In this document: piece after piece, positions 17,480 to 28,257 of the stretch
Layout: the number at the start of each line of letters is the position of its first letter
Position numbering within the stretch: the stretch's first letter is position 1
DNA from: Alteromonadaceae bacterium
GTDB taxonomy: Bacteria; Pseudomonadota; Gammaproteobacteria; Pseudomonadales; Oleiphilaceae
Assembly: GCA_013393545.1 (NCBI GenBank)
Contig: JABXHG010000578.1
Location: forward strand, 1 to 34,077
Reading direction: 5' to 3'
DNA length: 34,077 nt
Notes under the pieces: generated by a model
Database searches by the model: none
What the model saw: only the letters and a program-made list of their open reading frames with translations
What the model was told of the DNA's origin: nothing
Translations under genes and position numbers: made by a program

Positions 17480-19768
<2,289 letters not shown>

Positions 19769-19822
19769 TGTTACCCACCTTTTCCGTTTTTATTTGAGTC
19801 GGGTTGATTGGCGGCGAACCGG

Positions 19823-20167
19823 TTACCGCCGGGACAAACGGTACCGCACCAGATCCAGCAGCCAGACCAACAGCATGATCACCGCCGCCACGGCAAAGTT
19901 GAACAGGCCGTTCACCGCCGCCTGGGTATCGCCGAGTACGAGCTCGTAACCACTGAACAGCCAGGCCGGAATCCACCAACCGGCCACGGCGGGCGATTCC
20001 ACCGGCGTCAGCAGCAACACCACCAGCGTCGACAGCAGCAGCGTGCGTAAGCCGTAGAACGGCAGAAACCGGAATAACGACTTCATCATGTAGAAAAACA
20101 GGACGAAGCCGAGGCAATAGGCCACCCAGAAAATGCCATAGGCCAATGTTGTTTCTGTATCGAACAT
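19823..20167 (-). CDS. small multi-pass membrane protein, unknown function
   Basis: A 114-residue protein with three or four hydrophobic segments: about 8-30 (LAYGIFWVAYCLGFVLFFYMM), 40-57 (LRTLLLSTLVVLLLTPV), 60-75 and 86-106 (LFNFAVAAVIMLLVWLLDLV). It ends in the basic RYRLSRR, placing the C-terminus in the cytoplasm. I do not recognise the family. The ATG at 20167 shares one base with the ycgN-like stop (TAATG), which strongly supports it as a real, translationally coupled gene. The VWA/(EP)n gene follows 54 bases later, so it may be a membrane partner of that module. Confidence 0.75.
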   Translation of the reverse strand: MFDTETTLAYGIFWVAYCLGFVLFFYMMKSLFRFLPFYGLRTLLLSTLVVLLLTPVESPAVAGWWIPAWLFSGYELVLGDTQAAVNGLFNFAVAAVIMLLVWLLDLVRYRLSRR

Positions 20168-20613
20168 TACAGTACCCAGTGAATGATGTGTTCCTGCCAG
20201 TCGTCTTCCGGCACCTGATCTTCGCTGATCACCTTGCCGCGCACCGACACTCCGGCACGATGCACCGATTCAGGGTCACCGCTGCGTAACGGATGCCAGT
20301 CTGCCAGTGGCCGGCCCTCGGCAAGGGTCCGGTAGGCGCAGGTAGCCGGCAGCCAGGGGTAATCGGCCACGGTTTCCGGTGTCAGCACTGTGCAGCCGGG
20401 CACTTTTTTCAACCGCTCCGGATATACCGTACATCGGCAGGTATTCTGATTCATGAAGCGACACACCAGCTCAGTGTTGAACACATCACCGGTTTCCTCG
20501 TCTTCAAGCTTTTGCAGACAGCACTGCCCACAGCCGTCGCACAGGGATTCCCATTCGGCCTGCGACATTTCGTTCAGCTTCTTTCGCTGCCAGAACGGAA
20601 TCTCGGCAATCAT
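20167..20613 (-). CDS. ycgN: YcgN family (UPF0260) cysteine-rich protein
   Basis: A conserved gammaproteobacterial protein of unknown biochemical role, in the family grouped with putative zinc- or iron-chelating proteins. The 148 residues include eight cysteines: CDGCGQCC near 25-32, then single cysteines in ELVCRFM, NTCRCTVYP, PGCTVL and ATCAYRTL. These are the expected metal ligands. The N-terminus, PFWQRKKLNEMSQAEWESLCDGCG, is the family signature. It overlaps ycgL upstream by four bases (ATGA) and the small membrane protein downstream by one base. In E. coli, ycgL and ycgN are also neighbours. Confidence 0.9.
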   Translation of the reverse strand: MIAEIPFWQRKKLNEMSQAEWESLCDGCGQCCLQKLEDEETGDVFNTELVCRFMNQNTCRCTVYPERLKKVPGCTVLTPETVADYPWLPATCAYRTLAEGRPLADWHPLRSGDPESVHRAGVSVRGKVISEDQVPEDDWQEHIIHWVL

Positions 20614-20903
20614 TGGCGATGCTGCTCGATTTTTCGTTTGAAATCGACGATATAGGTCTCCTGCTCCTCAGGCATTTGCAGGTAAAAGTCCTTTTCCGCC
20701 AGTGCGTCCAGCACTTCCCTGCCGCTGGTGCGCGCGAGTTTTTTCGACGGCTCCAGCAACAGATCCATGGCGTGAACCGGCTGGCCGAAGATAGTGCGCA
20801 GAGCTTCGGGCAGCTCGTCCCATTTCTGGCCACGACGCACGTAAAGGTAGGTGTCGGCTTTCTTGCTGCTTCGGAAGACCGAAACGAATTGACGATCTTT
20901 CAT
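20610..20903 (-). CDS. ycgL: YcgL domain protein
   Basis: A 97-residue member of the YcgL family, which has a known alpha/beta fold but no settled function. Recognisable parts are the FRSSKKADTYLYVRRG start (about 10-25), LPEALRTIFGQPVHAMDLLL (31-50), and the end FYLQMPEEQETYIVDFKRKI. Length is normal. It overlaps rnd upstream and ycgN downstream by four bases each (ATGA), so all three are translationally coupled. The rnd-ycgL-ycgN order is seen in other gammaproteobacteria and hints at a role near RNA metabolism, which is inference. Confidence 0.9.
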   Translation of the reverse strand: MKDRQFVSVFRSSKKADTYLYVRRGQKWDELPEALRTIFGQPVHAMDLLLEPSKKLARTSGREVLDALAEKDFYLQMPEEQETYIVDFKRKIEQHRQ

Positions 20904-22051
20904 TGTTTCAGGGTTTCCTCGATATCGGCCCGTACCGGCTCCAAAAGTGCCAGCCGCCAGCCCTGGAAAAACGGGTTGTTCGCCAGTGTCTGCTCTTTGA
21001 CAGCCTTTTCCAATCTCTTCCTTGGCGCAATAATTTCTATTGGAATATCAGACTCTTCGGCGATTTTTTTAACGTATTTTTTTACTTTTCGGTAGGTGGT
21101 CTGCTGCTCTCTGGTGAGTGGCCCCGGGATAAGCTCCAGATCGGACGCATCGGTTTGCCGGGCATCGTCAATCAAGGCCAGTATCTGCTCACCGTAGCGG
21201 CGCACAAAACCGCCGGGCACACCCTGCACATCTTTCAGCTCTGCCGCCGAGGCCGGTTGGCGTTCGGCGATGGCAATCAGCAGGCCGTCATTGAGCACGC
21301 GGTTACGAGGCCGGTCCAGGCGCCGGCATTCGCCCTCGCGCCAGGCCACCAGGGCCTGCAGCACCTTTTGTTGCTGCGGCGTCAGAGTCCAGCCGCCACG
21401 CAGCTTGAGGTAGTGTTCCTGCGGGTCCTCGTTTTCAGCGCCCTCTTCGGCAAACCGGCGGGACTCCTCCCGCAACGCCTGCTCCAGATCACGGGCTTGC
21501 AGTTTTTCCCGCACCCAGTGGTACAGGGGAGCCAGAAAGCGGATGTCCTCGATGGCGTAACGCTGCTGTTCCGGCGTCAAAGGGCGAGCCAGCCAGTCCG
21601 AGCGGGTGGCGGATTTATCCAGGGTTTCCCCAAACAGCGTTTCCACCAGTCTGGCATAACCCACTGAAAACCCGGCACCGGCCAGGGCCGCGCCCAGTTG
21701 CAGGTCGAGCACGCCGGCGGGATGAACGTTCAGCCAGTGGCGGAACAGTTCCAGATCTTCGCTCATGGCGTACAGCAGTTTCGGGCGATTCGGGTCGGCA
21801 AGCATCTCACGAAAGGTTTCAGAACCGGCGACCACCTCCGGCTCCGCCAGCCAGAGCGCCTCCCCGGCACCAAGCTGTACCAGGCCGGGAATGGGGTAGA
21901 AGGTGGACACGCGTTCGAACTCAGTGTCCAGAGCTAGAGGCACATCCGGGGCCAGGCTGTTCAGCCAGGCATCCAGCGCCTCGGGCGTGTCCAGCCAGTG
22001 GACCGTTTCAGGAGACGGGGGCACGGCCACGGCCGCGAGGGTATTTGTCAT
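20900..22051 (-). CDS. rnd: ribonuclease D
   Basis: A 3'-5' exoribonuclease that trims tRNA and other stable RNA ends. The 383-residue protein has the DEDD nuclease residues: ALDTEFERVSTFYP (Asp and Glu near 41-43), AMSEDLELF (near 95-103) and the third motif YAIEDIRFLAPLY (near 165-177). The HRDC domain lies at about 215-295 (QKVLQALVAWREGECRRLDRPRN). E. coli RNase D is 375 residues. The stop overlaps the ycgL start by four bases. The start at 22051 has no visible ribosome binding site, with recR ending 15 bases before it. Confidence 0.92.
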   Translation of the reverse strand: MTNTLAAVAVPPSPETVHWLDTPEALDAWLNSLAPDVPLALDTEFERVSTFYPIPGLVQLGAGEALWLAEPEVVAGSETFREMLADPNRPKLLYAMSEDLELFRHWLNVHPAGVLDLQLGAALAGAGFSVGYARLVETLFGETLDKSATRSDWLARPLTPEQQRYAIEDIRFLAPLYHWVREKLQARDLEQALREESRRFAEEGAENEDPQEHYLKLRGGWTLTPQQQKVLQALVAWREGECRRLDRPRNRVLNDGLLIAIAERQPASAAELKDVQGVPGGFVRRYGEQILALIDDARQTDASDLELIPGPLTREQQTTYRKVKKYVKKIAEESDIPIEIIAPRKRLEKAVKEQTLANNPFFQGWRLALLEPVRADIEETLKQ

Positions 22052-22066
22052 AAAAAACCGGGTTGT

Positions 22067-22669
22067 TTAGTCGGCCAGTGGTTTGCGGCCGCGAAATGCA
22101 TGAGTCAGGGTGAAGCCGTCGACATAGCCAAGCTCGCCACCCACCGGAATGCCATGGGCCAGGCGGGTGATCAGTACATCCTTGCCGTCCAGCCGGTCGG
22201 CAATGTAATGGGCCGTGGCTTCGCCTTCCACGGTGGGGTTGGTGGCCAGGATCATTTCCGTGACGCCTTCCTCCTCAACCCGCGCGAGTAGCCGTTCAAT
22301 GCCGATTTCTTCGGGACCCACGCCATCAATCGGCGACAAATGCCCCATCAGCACAAAGTAACTGCCCTTGTAGTCGCCGGCCTGTTCAATGGCCAGCAGA
22401 TCGGACGGGCTTTCCACCACGCACAAGGTGCCGTTTCGACGCTCGGGCTTTTCGCAGATCGGACACAGCTCGGTGTCGGCAAAATTCTGGCAACGGTTAC
22501 AGCGACGAACACCGTCCATCGCACGATTCAGCGAACCAGCCAGGCGTACGCCACCGGAGCGGCCCCGCTCCAACAGATGAAAAGCCATGCGCTGGGCGGT
22601 TTTCTGGCCAACGCCGGGCAGGCAACGCAGTGATTCCACCAACTCATCAACCAACGGGCTGAAAGCCAT
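22067..22669 (-). CDS. recR: recombination mediator RecR
   Basis: Works with RecO (and RecF) to load RecA on gapped DNA. The 200 residues match the family (about 201). It has an N-terminal helix-hairpin-helix ([20 protein letters not shown], 14-33), a C4 zinc finger ([16 protein letters not shown], about 57-72) and a Toprim domain from about 80 ([15 protein letters not shown] through [13 protein letters not shown]). GAGGAG lies five bases upstream of the ATG at 22669. The order dnaX-ybaB-recR is widely conserved in bacteria and indicates one operon. Confidence 0.96.
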   Translation of the reverse strand: MAFSPLVDELVESLRCLPGVGQKTAQRMAFHLLERGRSGGVRLAGSLNRAMDGVRRCNRCQNFADTELCPICEKPERRNGTLCVVESPSDLLAIEQAGDYKGSYFVLMGHLSPIDGVGPEEIGIERLLARVEEEGVTEMILATNPTVEGEATAHYIADRLDGKDVLITRLAHGIPVGGELGYVDGFTLTHAFRGRKPLAD

Positions 22670-22701
22670 GCACTCTCCTCAAAGCGACAACGAAACTGGC
22701 G

Positions 22702-23025
22702 TTAAAACGGCATCTTGAAGCCCGAGGGCATGCCCATACCAGACATCATGCCGGACATTTTTTCTTTCTGGTTGGCTTCCACCCGGCGCACGGCGTCATT
22801 CACGGCGGCAGCCAGCAGGTCTTCCAGAATTTCTTTCTCTTCACTCAGCAGAGACGGATCAATATCCACCTTGCGCACGTCATGCCGGCCATTCATGGTG
22901 ACCTTGACCAGACCCGCGCCCGCTTCACCGGTAACCTCGGCTTTGGCGATCTCTTCCTGAGCCTTCTGCATTTCTTCCTGCATCTGCTGGGCCTTTTTCA
23001 TCATATCGCCCATATTATTCATCAT
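22702..23025 (-). CDS. ybaB: YbaB/EbfC family nucleoid-associated protein
   Basis: A small DNA-binding dimer found between dnaX and recR in most bacteria. The 107 residues start [20 protein letters not shown], the Met/Gln-rich family opening. [21 protein letters not shown] (about 40-60) and [13 protein letters not shown] (about 70-83) follow, and a Met/Gly-rich tail ends the protein. AGGAG lies seven bases before the ATG at 23025. The start is four bases after the dnaX stop. Confidence 0.95.
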   Translation of the reverse strand: MMNNMGDMMKKAQQMQEEMQKAQEEIAKAEVTGEAGAGLVKVTMNGRHDVRKVDIDPSLLSEEKEILEDLLAAAVNDAVRRVEANQKEKMSGMMSGMGMPSGFKMPF

Positions 23026-23028
23026 CGC

Positions 23029-24900
23029 TTATCTCCTACCTGAATCTGCCGGGCGGATGCTGTCTTCAACGACCCGCCCTTCAAATTGTTCAACAATGCG
23101 TTGCACCAGCGGGTCCTTGCGGATGGACTCTTCAGCCGCCTGCTGCCTGGCCTGGCGCTGACGCTCTTCGTAGGCGGCCGGGGTATTCGGCCCGGCATCG
23201 CCCCGCTCTATGTTCAGTTTAATGGAGTCGCCAAAGTAGGATCTCAAGGCGCCCAGGATTTTCTCTTCGTGCCGGGCGTTAAGCAGCCGGGCGTGGCCTT
23301 CGTCCATGGTCAGATGGATACTGTCGCCGTCCCGGCGCATGGACGAATGCCCGGCCAGGTTACCGGGCATTCCCTTGATGCCAAGCTGGCGAAAATCCCG
23401 CTCCCAGACAAATTCTCCGTCATTCTGTGCCGGAGCAGGCCCGGCTGCCTCGGCCGCTTGCGGCACCGATACCGACGCCGGTTCAGGATCCGGTTGAGGC
23501 GCCGGCTCTGGCCGGGGTTCGAACTTCGCAGCCGGCTCCGGTTCGGAAACAGGCGGTGGCGCGGGCTCCGGCTCCACCGCAACTGGCTGCTCCGGTACCG
23601 GAGGCGCAGTCTCCGGGCCGGTATCCCACGGCGGCGGATCCATTTCGGGCGTCGGTTCCGGCCCCGACTCGGGCATTGCCGGTTCCGGTTCGGGATTAGC
23701 GGGCGGCTCGGGTGATGGTTGCGGGACTGGCGACGGCGCGGGGTCGGATTCGGCGTCGGCGCCACTTTCCCGTCCGTGATTGACCGAAGAGACCGCCGGT
23801 GGCTCGCGACGATCCGTACCCGGCCGGAACGCCAGCATGCGTAGCAAGGTCATCTCAAAACCCATGCGGGCGTCCGGCGTTACTGCCAGGTCTTTACGGC
23901 CAATCAGCGCAGTCTGGTAGAACAGTTGGGCATCTTCGGCACTGAGCTGCCGGGCCAGGGTTTGCACCTGCGCGGCATCGCCCATGGCATTGTCGGCGCT
24001 GCCGGGCACCACCTGTTCCATGGTCACCCGATGGAACAGCGATAACATGTCCGACAGGATCACGCTGTAATCCGGAGCAAACTCGGAAATGCGCTGGATC
24101 TCCGCCAGCAATCCCGGCCCGTCCCGCTCCACCAGCGCATGGACGATGCGCTCGATATCCCGCTGATCAATGGTGCCCAGCATATTGCTGACATCACTGG
24201 CAGACAGGGTCTCATTGCCAAAGGCAATGGCCTGGTCGGTCAGACTCAAGGCATCTCGCATACTGCCGTCGGCGGCGCGAGCCAGAAGCCACAGGGCCGG
24301 GTCCTCGAACGGAATGGTTTCTTCGGTCAGCACATGGCGCAGGTGACCCACGATGTGCTCCGGCGTCATGCGTTTGAGGTTGAATTGCAGGCAGCGGGAC
24401 AACACGGTCACCGGCAGCTTTTGCGGGTCGGTGGTTGCCAGCAGGAATTTGACGTGCTCGGGCGGCTCTTCCAGGGTTTTCAAGAAGGCGTTGAACGACT
24501 GATTGGTGAGCATGTGCACTTCGTCAATCAGGTACACCTTGTAGCGGCCACGGGTCGGTGAATACTGAACGTTGTCCGTGAGTTCGCGCATGTCGTCCAC
24601 ACCAGTGCGCGAAGCGGCATCGATCTCAATCAGGTCCACAAACCGGCCTTCCAGAATTTCCCGGCAGCTGTCACATTCGCCGCAGGGGTTGGGCGTAATG
24701 CCGGTTTCGCAGTTCAGGCAACGTGCCAGCAGGCGACCAATGGTGGTTTTGCCCACCCCACGGGTACCGGTAAACAGGTAGGCATGGTGCAGCCGTTCAT
24801 GTTCGAGGGCATGAACCAGTGCCTGCAACACGTGCTCCTGGCCAACCATGTCTTCGAATGTACGGGGGCGCCATTTTCTGGCTAAAACCTGATAGCTCAT
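23029..24900 (-). CDS. dnaX: DNA polymerase III subunits tau/gamma
   Basis: The clamp-loader ATPase that couples the polymerase cores to the helicase. It has 623 residues. The N-terminal AAA+ domain starts MSYQVLARKWRPRTFEDMVG, with Walker A GTRGVGKTT near 45-53, the zinc module C..C..C (CLNCETG and NPCGECDSC, about 64-82), Walker B VYLIDEVHML near 122, and TTDPQKLPVTVLSR near 155. Domain III runs to about 365. A Pro/Glu-rich linker (about 385-490) precedes a tau C-terminal domain (GEFVWERDFRQLGIKGMPGNL, from about 497). The linker is the likely point of gamma formation in other species, but I see no A-AAA-AAG slippery heptamer. ybaB and recR follow. Its promoter must lie in 24901-25003, behind ffs. 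Confidence 0.95.
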   Translation of the reverse strand: MSYQVLARKWRPRTFEDMVGQEHVLQALVHALEHERLHHAYLFTGTRGVGKTTIGRLLARCLNCETGITPNPCGECDSCREILEGRFVDLIEIDAASRTGVDDMRELTDNVQYSPTRGRYKVYLIDEVHMLTNQSFNAFLKTLEEPPEHVKFLLATTDPQKLPVTVLSRCLQFNLKRMTPEHIVGHLRHVLTEETIPFEDPALWLLARAADGSMRDALSLTDQAIAFGNETLSASDVSNMLGTIDQRDIERIVHALVERDGPGLLAEIQRISEFAPDYSVILSDMLSLFHRVTMEQVVPGSADNAMGDAAQVQTLARQLSAEDAQLFYQTALIGRKDLAVTPDARMGFEMTLLRMLAFRPGTDRREPPAVSSVNHGRESGADAESDPAPSPVPQPSPEPPANPEPEPAMPESGPEPTPEMDPPPWDTGPETAPPVPEQPVAVEPEPAPPPVSEPEPAAKFEPRPEPAPQPDPEPASVSVPQAAEAAGPAPAQNDGEFVWERDFRQLGIKGMPGNLAGHSSMRRDGDSIHLTMDEGHARLLNARHEEKILGALRSYFGDSIKLNIERGDAGPNTPAAYEERQRQARQQAAEESIRKDPLVQRIVEQFEGRVVEDSIRPADSGRR

Positions 24901-25003
24901 AGTCCGTCAACTGCCGTGAAAAATGGGCCCAACTTTAGCACGGACCGGGCACAGACAGAAGTTGACAAGATGAATACAGGAGGGGATCGAGGGGAAATCT
25001 GGG

Positions 25004-25113
25004 GGTGACCCCACCAGCAATCCTCCGGCACACAAATCCACCGCTGCGGCTGCTCCCTTCCGGGCCTGACCGGGTTCACGGTTTCATGTTGCGGAGGCAC
25101 CAATGGGGCCACC
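25004..25113 (-). ncRNA. ffs: 4.5S RNA (signal recognition particle RNA)
   Basis: Scaffold of the bacterial SRP, which binds Ffh and targets membrane proteins cotranslationally. On the minus strand the conserved apical domain is complete: GGTCAGGCCCGGAAGGGAGCAGCC with its GGAA tetraloop and the asymmetric and symmetric internal loops (about 25045-25072). The ends pair: GGTGGCCCCA at the 5' side (25113-25104) and TGGGGTCACC at the 3' side (25013-25004), with one G-U pair. That sets the length at about 110 nt, like E. coli 4.5S RNA (114). The GTGTGCCGGAGG / CCTCCGCAAC part of the long stem is also present. No strong U-tract follows the 3' end. Confidence 0.93.
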
Positions 25114-25122
25114 ATAACGGCG

Positions 25123-25143
25123 TTTCAGGACTTTTCCCTGAAA
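25123..25143 (-). repeat. hairpin in the ffs leader
   Basis: TTTCAGG (25123-25129) and CCTGAAA (25137-25143) form a perfect seven-base stem with a seven-base loop. It lies between the ffs promoter and the mature 5' end and would be part of the precursor RNA, so it may be a processing signal. There is no U-tract behind it, so it is not a terminator. Confidence 0.5.
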
Positions 25144-25152
25144 GCGGCGCGC

Positions 25153-25181
25153 ATAGTAACAGAAGGTTTCAGACTCTACAA
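25153..25181 (-). promoter_or_regulatory. sigma-70 promoter of ffs
   Basis: On the minus strand TTGTAG (25181-25176) and TACTAT (25158-25153) are 17 bases apart, the optimal spacing. A GC-only discriminator (GCGCGCC) follows, typical of stable-RNA promoters under stringent control. Transcription would start near 25145, giving a leader of about 30 bases before the mature ffs. The -35 lies a few bases after the stop of the oxygenase gene. Confidence 0.7.
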
Positions 25182-25185
25182 CGCT

Positions 25186-25947
25186 TTACAGTGGCAGGGG
25201 CACTTCGTCCTGGCGAAACCAGCAGGCAATGCTGAAGCGGGTGCGCTGGGCCGGCAGCACTTCATGGGGCACTTCCTCGCTCAAAAACAGCACGGCCCGC
25301 CCGGCCGACGGGCGTACCAGCGCCACCGCCTGTTCCTGGTCCCGGGTGTCGAATACCTTGAGCTCACCGCCGTCTTCCTGGGTCCAGCCGTCATTCAGAT
25401 ACAAAACCAGGCTGACCACCCGCGATGCACGGCCCCGGAAGCTGTCCAGATGGCGTTTGTAAAAATCGCCCGGCTGGTAAGTGGCGTAATGGGCCTCGAA
25501 TCGTTTCAGGTTCAGGAACAGGCGCTGATTCAGGCCTTCGCGCAGCTCGTCCAGAAAGCCGAATAGCGCAGCCTGCGCCTCTGTGAAGCCATCCAGCCAG
25601 GCAATTTTGTCGCGGCGCACGCTGCGGTCTTTCACCAGCGCCTGGCCCCGGCCAATACCGGCCCGTGCCATGGCCTCGCTCTGGTGCAAGATCGCCACTT
25701 CATTCTGCAGCGCCGGCAGCAATCCCGGCGGCAACCGCTCGCACAAATCCAGCTCCAGCCAGCCATGCTCACTCAAACCATCGGCCAAGGCCTCCACCCA
25801 TTCATTCGGCATGGACGGCTGGCCCGCGGAACCGGCTTCCGGGCCAGCCGTTTCCGCGCCGGCAGCTTTATCCAACTGCTCACTGGCAGGGGCCAGCAGT
25901 GGGTCAGGCAAGGCAACTATTTTGTTTTGTCGGTTTTGGGATTGCAT
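25186..25947 (-). CDS. 2-oxoglutarate/Fe(II) oxygenase, prolyl-4-hydroxylase type
   Basis: Predicted Fe(II)- and 2-oxoglutarate-dependent hydroxylase. The 253-residue protein has a variable Ala/Glu-rich N-terminus (1-50) and the catalytic double-stranded beta-helix from about 150. The HxD...H triad is visible in FYKRHLDSF (near 164-172) and EEVPHEVLP (near 224-232). The 2-oxoglutarate arginine is in RTRFSIACWFR. ARAGIGRGQ and LNQRLFLNLKRFEAHYATY are strongly reminiscent of the Pseudomonas prolyl hydroxylase (PPHD) reported to modify EF-Tu. That substrate is inference. GGAGG lies seven bases before the ATG at 25947. The gene stands upstream of ffs and diverges from prsK. Confidence 0.85.
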   Translation of the reverse strand: MQSQNRQNKIVALPDPLLAPASEQLDKAAGAETAGPEAGSAGQPSMPNEWVEALADGLSEHGWLELDLCERLPPGLLPALQNEVAILHQSEAMARAGIGRGQALVKDRSVRRDKIAWLDGFTEAQAALFGFLDELREGLNQRLFLNLKRFEAHYATYQPGDFYKRHLDSFRGRASRVVSLVLYLNDGWTQEDGGELKVFDTRDQEQAVALVRPSAGRAVLFLSEEVPHEVLPAQRTRFSIACWFRQDEVPLPL

Positions 25948-26048
25948 TGGCGGGCCTCCGGATTTTTGGGCTATTGTAAAGTCAAACGCGCCCGCCGGGC
26001 GGTTTTAATTCACACTGCGGCTAAGCAGATTCACGTAAGGACAGCCCG

Positions 26049-28109
26049 ATGCTCAGGGACCCAGGCATCATCAGTTACGGTCTGGCCGTGGCCCTTTATG
26101 CCATGCTTTCAGCCATGGTGGCGGTGCGTTATCTGCGCCGCAATATTGACCGGGCCTTGCTGGTGGCAGCGTTGGTCAGCTGCCTGTGGGCTCTGTTGAT
26201 AGCTGGCCAGGCTTTAACGGGCGGGCCGAATGTCGCCCTGCGGTATTTATTCGAAGTGCTGCGGGACGGCGCCTGGATTCTGCTGTTATTGGCAATTCTC
26301 CACACGGCCGCGCACCAGAAACCGACCAGCGACCGGGTTCGGGTAATTACCCGTCTCGGCCTGGTCACCCTGGCACTTGCCCTGATCGTGCTGGTGGCTG
26401 TCGAATGGCTGATCAGCCAGGGATTACTTAACGGCAAGAGTCGATTAATCGGCCAGATCGGCCTGTCGTTGATCGGGTTATCACTGGTAGAGCAGATCTG
26501 GCGTAACTCACCCGGTTTTGGCCGTTCCGCCCTGAAATACCTGTGCATTGGCGTGGTAACCATCTTTGCCTATGACTTCCTGATGTATGCCGATGCCCTG
26601 CTGTTCGGCCGCTTGTCGGACCCGTTCTGGCAGGCCCGCGGGCTGGTGAATGCCGCTCTGGTGCCGTTGTTTGCCGTCAACATTATTAACACCCGCCGCC
26701 AACCGGTGGACTTCCGGCTGTCCCGTACCGCAGTTTTCCACGCCGGCACGCTGGTACTGGGCGGTGGCTATCTGCTGTTTCTGGCGCTTGGCGGCTATTA
26801 CGTGCAGGCCCTGGGCGGACATTGGGGCGAGGCTCTGCAGGTGGTGTTCGTCACCCTGGCTCTGGTGTTTTTACTGACCGTGCTGCTGTCCCGCCGAGTG
26901 CGAGCCAGGATGATGGTCTTCATTGGCCAGAATTTTTTTGATTACAAATACGATTACCGGGAAGAATGGTTGAAAATGACCCGGGAACTGGCCGATCTGG
27001 AGTACGACTCTCCGTTGTCCGAGCGGGTGATCAGCTTTTTGGCCGGCCTGGTGGAAAGTAACCGGGGAGCCATCTGGTTGAAAGACGACACCGGTCATTA
27101 TGCTCTGAAAGCCACCCTGAATCTGGCCACCGGCAAGCACGGCAATGTCGATTACCAGTCCCCGCTGGTGGAGTATTTCCGACACCACGAATGGATCGTC
27201 GATTTCAACGAATACCGTTCAGACCCGGCAACCTACGATTTTCTGGAACTGCCCGAAAACGTGCAATCATTCGAGCAGCCCTGGCTCCTGATTCCCCTTT
27301 ACCTGGGCAACGAGCTTTACGGGTTTTGCCTTATATGTTCCCCCTATACCCGGGTAGATCTGAACTGGGAAAACTTTGATCTGATCAAAGTGGTGGCCCG
27401 CCAGGCCTGCAACCTGCTCGCCCAGGAAGACGCCCAGAACCGGCTTTTGCAGGCCCGGCAATTCGAAGCGGTGAACAAGGTGTCAGCGTTCATGGTGCAC
27501 GACCTGAAAACGCTGATCGCCCAGCTTTCGTTGCTGGTCAAAAACGCTCCCCGACATCGCAACAATCCCGCATTCGTTGACGACATGATCGCCACCACCG
27601 ACCATGCCGTACGCAAGATGTCGAATTTGCTCGAGCATTTGCGCAACCCGGACAGCCAGCAACAGGCGCCCCGCAGGGAAATTGATTTTGTGGCCGTGCT
27701 ACGCGAAGTACTTGAACGCACCAGCCAAAACCACCCGGTTCCGCGCCTCAACGAGCATCCCGACAGCCTGTGGCTGTGTGCCAATGCCGAGAAACTAAGG
27801 GCTGCGCTGGAACATCTTATCCGCAACGCCCAGGACGCCACCCCGGCCAATGGTGAAATCATTCTCAGCCTGAAGGTCTCACCGGACCATGCCGTGTTGT
27901 TTATTCAGGACTCCGGCTGCGGCATGACCGAGGAGTTCATCCGCGATCAGCTGTTCAAACCCTTTGAAAGCACCAAGGGGCTGACCGGTATGGGCATTGG
28001 CGCCTACCAGGCCAGGGAATACATTCGCGAGCTGGGTGGCGAGATCAACGTTACCAGCAAGCCGGGCGCCGGCTCCTGTTTTTCCATTGCCTTCCCGGTA
28101 ACCGTCTAA
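26049..28109 (+). CDS. prsK: PEP-CTERM system histidine kinase PrsK
   Basis: Membrane sensor kinase of the exosortase-associated PrsK/PrsR two-component system. The 686-residue protein has about eight N-terminal transmembrane segments (residues 1-285; for example LALVALALIVLVAVEWLI-like runs and HAGTLVLGGGYLLFLALGGYY). A GAF domain follows (about 320-460, SERVISFLAGLVESNRGAIW onward), then the kinase core. The H-box is FMVHDLKTLIAQLSLL near 482, the N-box HLIRNAQDATP near 592, and the G-boxes IQDSGCGMTEEF and LTGMGIGAYQAREYI. AAGGA lies eight bases before the ATG at 26049. It is followed after about 148 bases by prsR. The kinase presumably responds to envelope or polysaccharide status, which is not shown by the sequence. 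Confidence 0.9.
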   Translation: MLRDPGIISYGLAVALYAMLSAMVAVRYLRRNIDRALLVAALVSCLWALLIAGQALTGGPNVALRYLFEVLRDGAWILLLLAILHTAAHQKPTSDRVRVITRLGLVTLALALIVLVAVEWLISQGLLNGKSRLIGQIGLSLIGLSLVEQIWRNSPGFGRSALKYLCIGVVTIFAYDFLMYADALLFGRLSDPFWQARGLVNAALVPLFAVNIINTRRQPVDFRLSRTAVFHAGTLVLGGGYLLFLALGGYYVQALGGHWGEALQVVFVTLALVFLLTVLLSRRVRARMMVFIGQNFFDYKYDYREEWLKMTRELADLEYDSPLSERVISFLAGLVESNRGAIWLKDDTGHYALKATLNLATGKHGNVDYQSPLVEYFRHHEWIVDFNEYRSDPATYDFLELPENVQSFEQPWLLIPLYLGNELYGFCLICSPYTRVDLNWENFDLIKVVARQACNLLAQEDAQNRLLQARQFEAVNKVSAFMVHDLKTLIAQLSLLVKNAPRHRNNPAFVDDMIATTDHAVRKMSNLLEHLRNPDSQQQAPRREIDFVAVLREVLERTSQNHPVPRLNEHPDSLWLCANAEKLRAALEHLIRNAQDATPANGEIILSLKVSPDHAVLFIQDSGCGMTEEFIRDQLFKPFESTKGLTGMGIGAYQAREYIRELGGEINVTSKPGAGSCFSIAFPVTV

Positions 28110-28179
28110 AAACACCCATAACCAAAAGCAATTACTTTTCCCGCCTCATCGCCCGAAACCTATCGCTTTTACATTTTAT

Positions 28180-28206
28180 GTAACAATACATTGCAAAACG
28201 TAACAA
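28180..28206 (+). promoter_or_regulatory. paired GTAACAA direct repeats upstream of prsR
   Basis: GTAACAA occurs at 28180-28186 and again at 28200-28206, 20 bases apart, i.e. two helical turns on the same DNA face. They lie in an AT-rich stretch 50-80 bases before the prsR start and are preceded by ACAT-TTT-ATGT (28171-28181). The layout suits a dimeric activator or repressor, or a duplicated promoter element. It may serve autoregulation by PrsR. Confidence 0.4.
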
Positions 28207-28257
28207 AGGTGTTAAAACTGCTGGTAGGAAGCAAGAAACGAAGGATTGATCATCGCC

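Noticed and set aside
23450..23760. dnaX programmed frameshift for gamma subunit
   Set aside because: I looked for A-AAA-AAG on the coding strand in and around the linker and saw none. Only full-length tau is supported.
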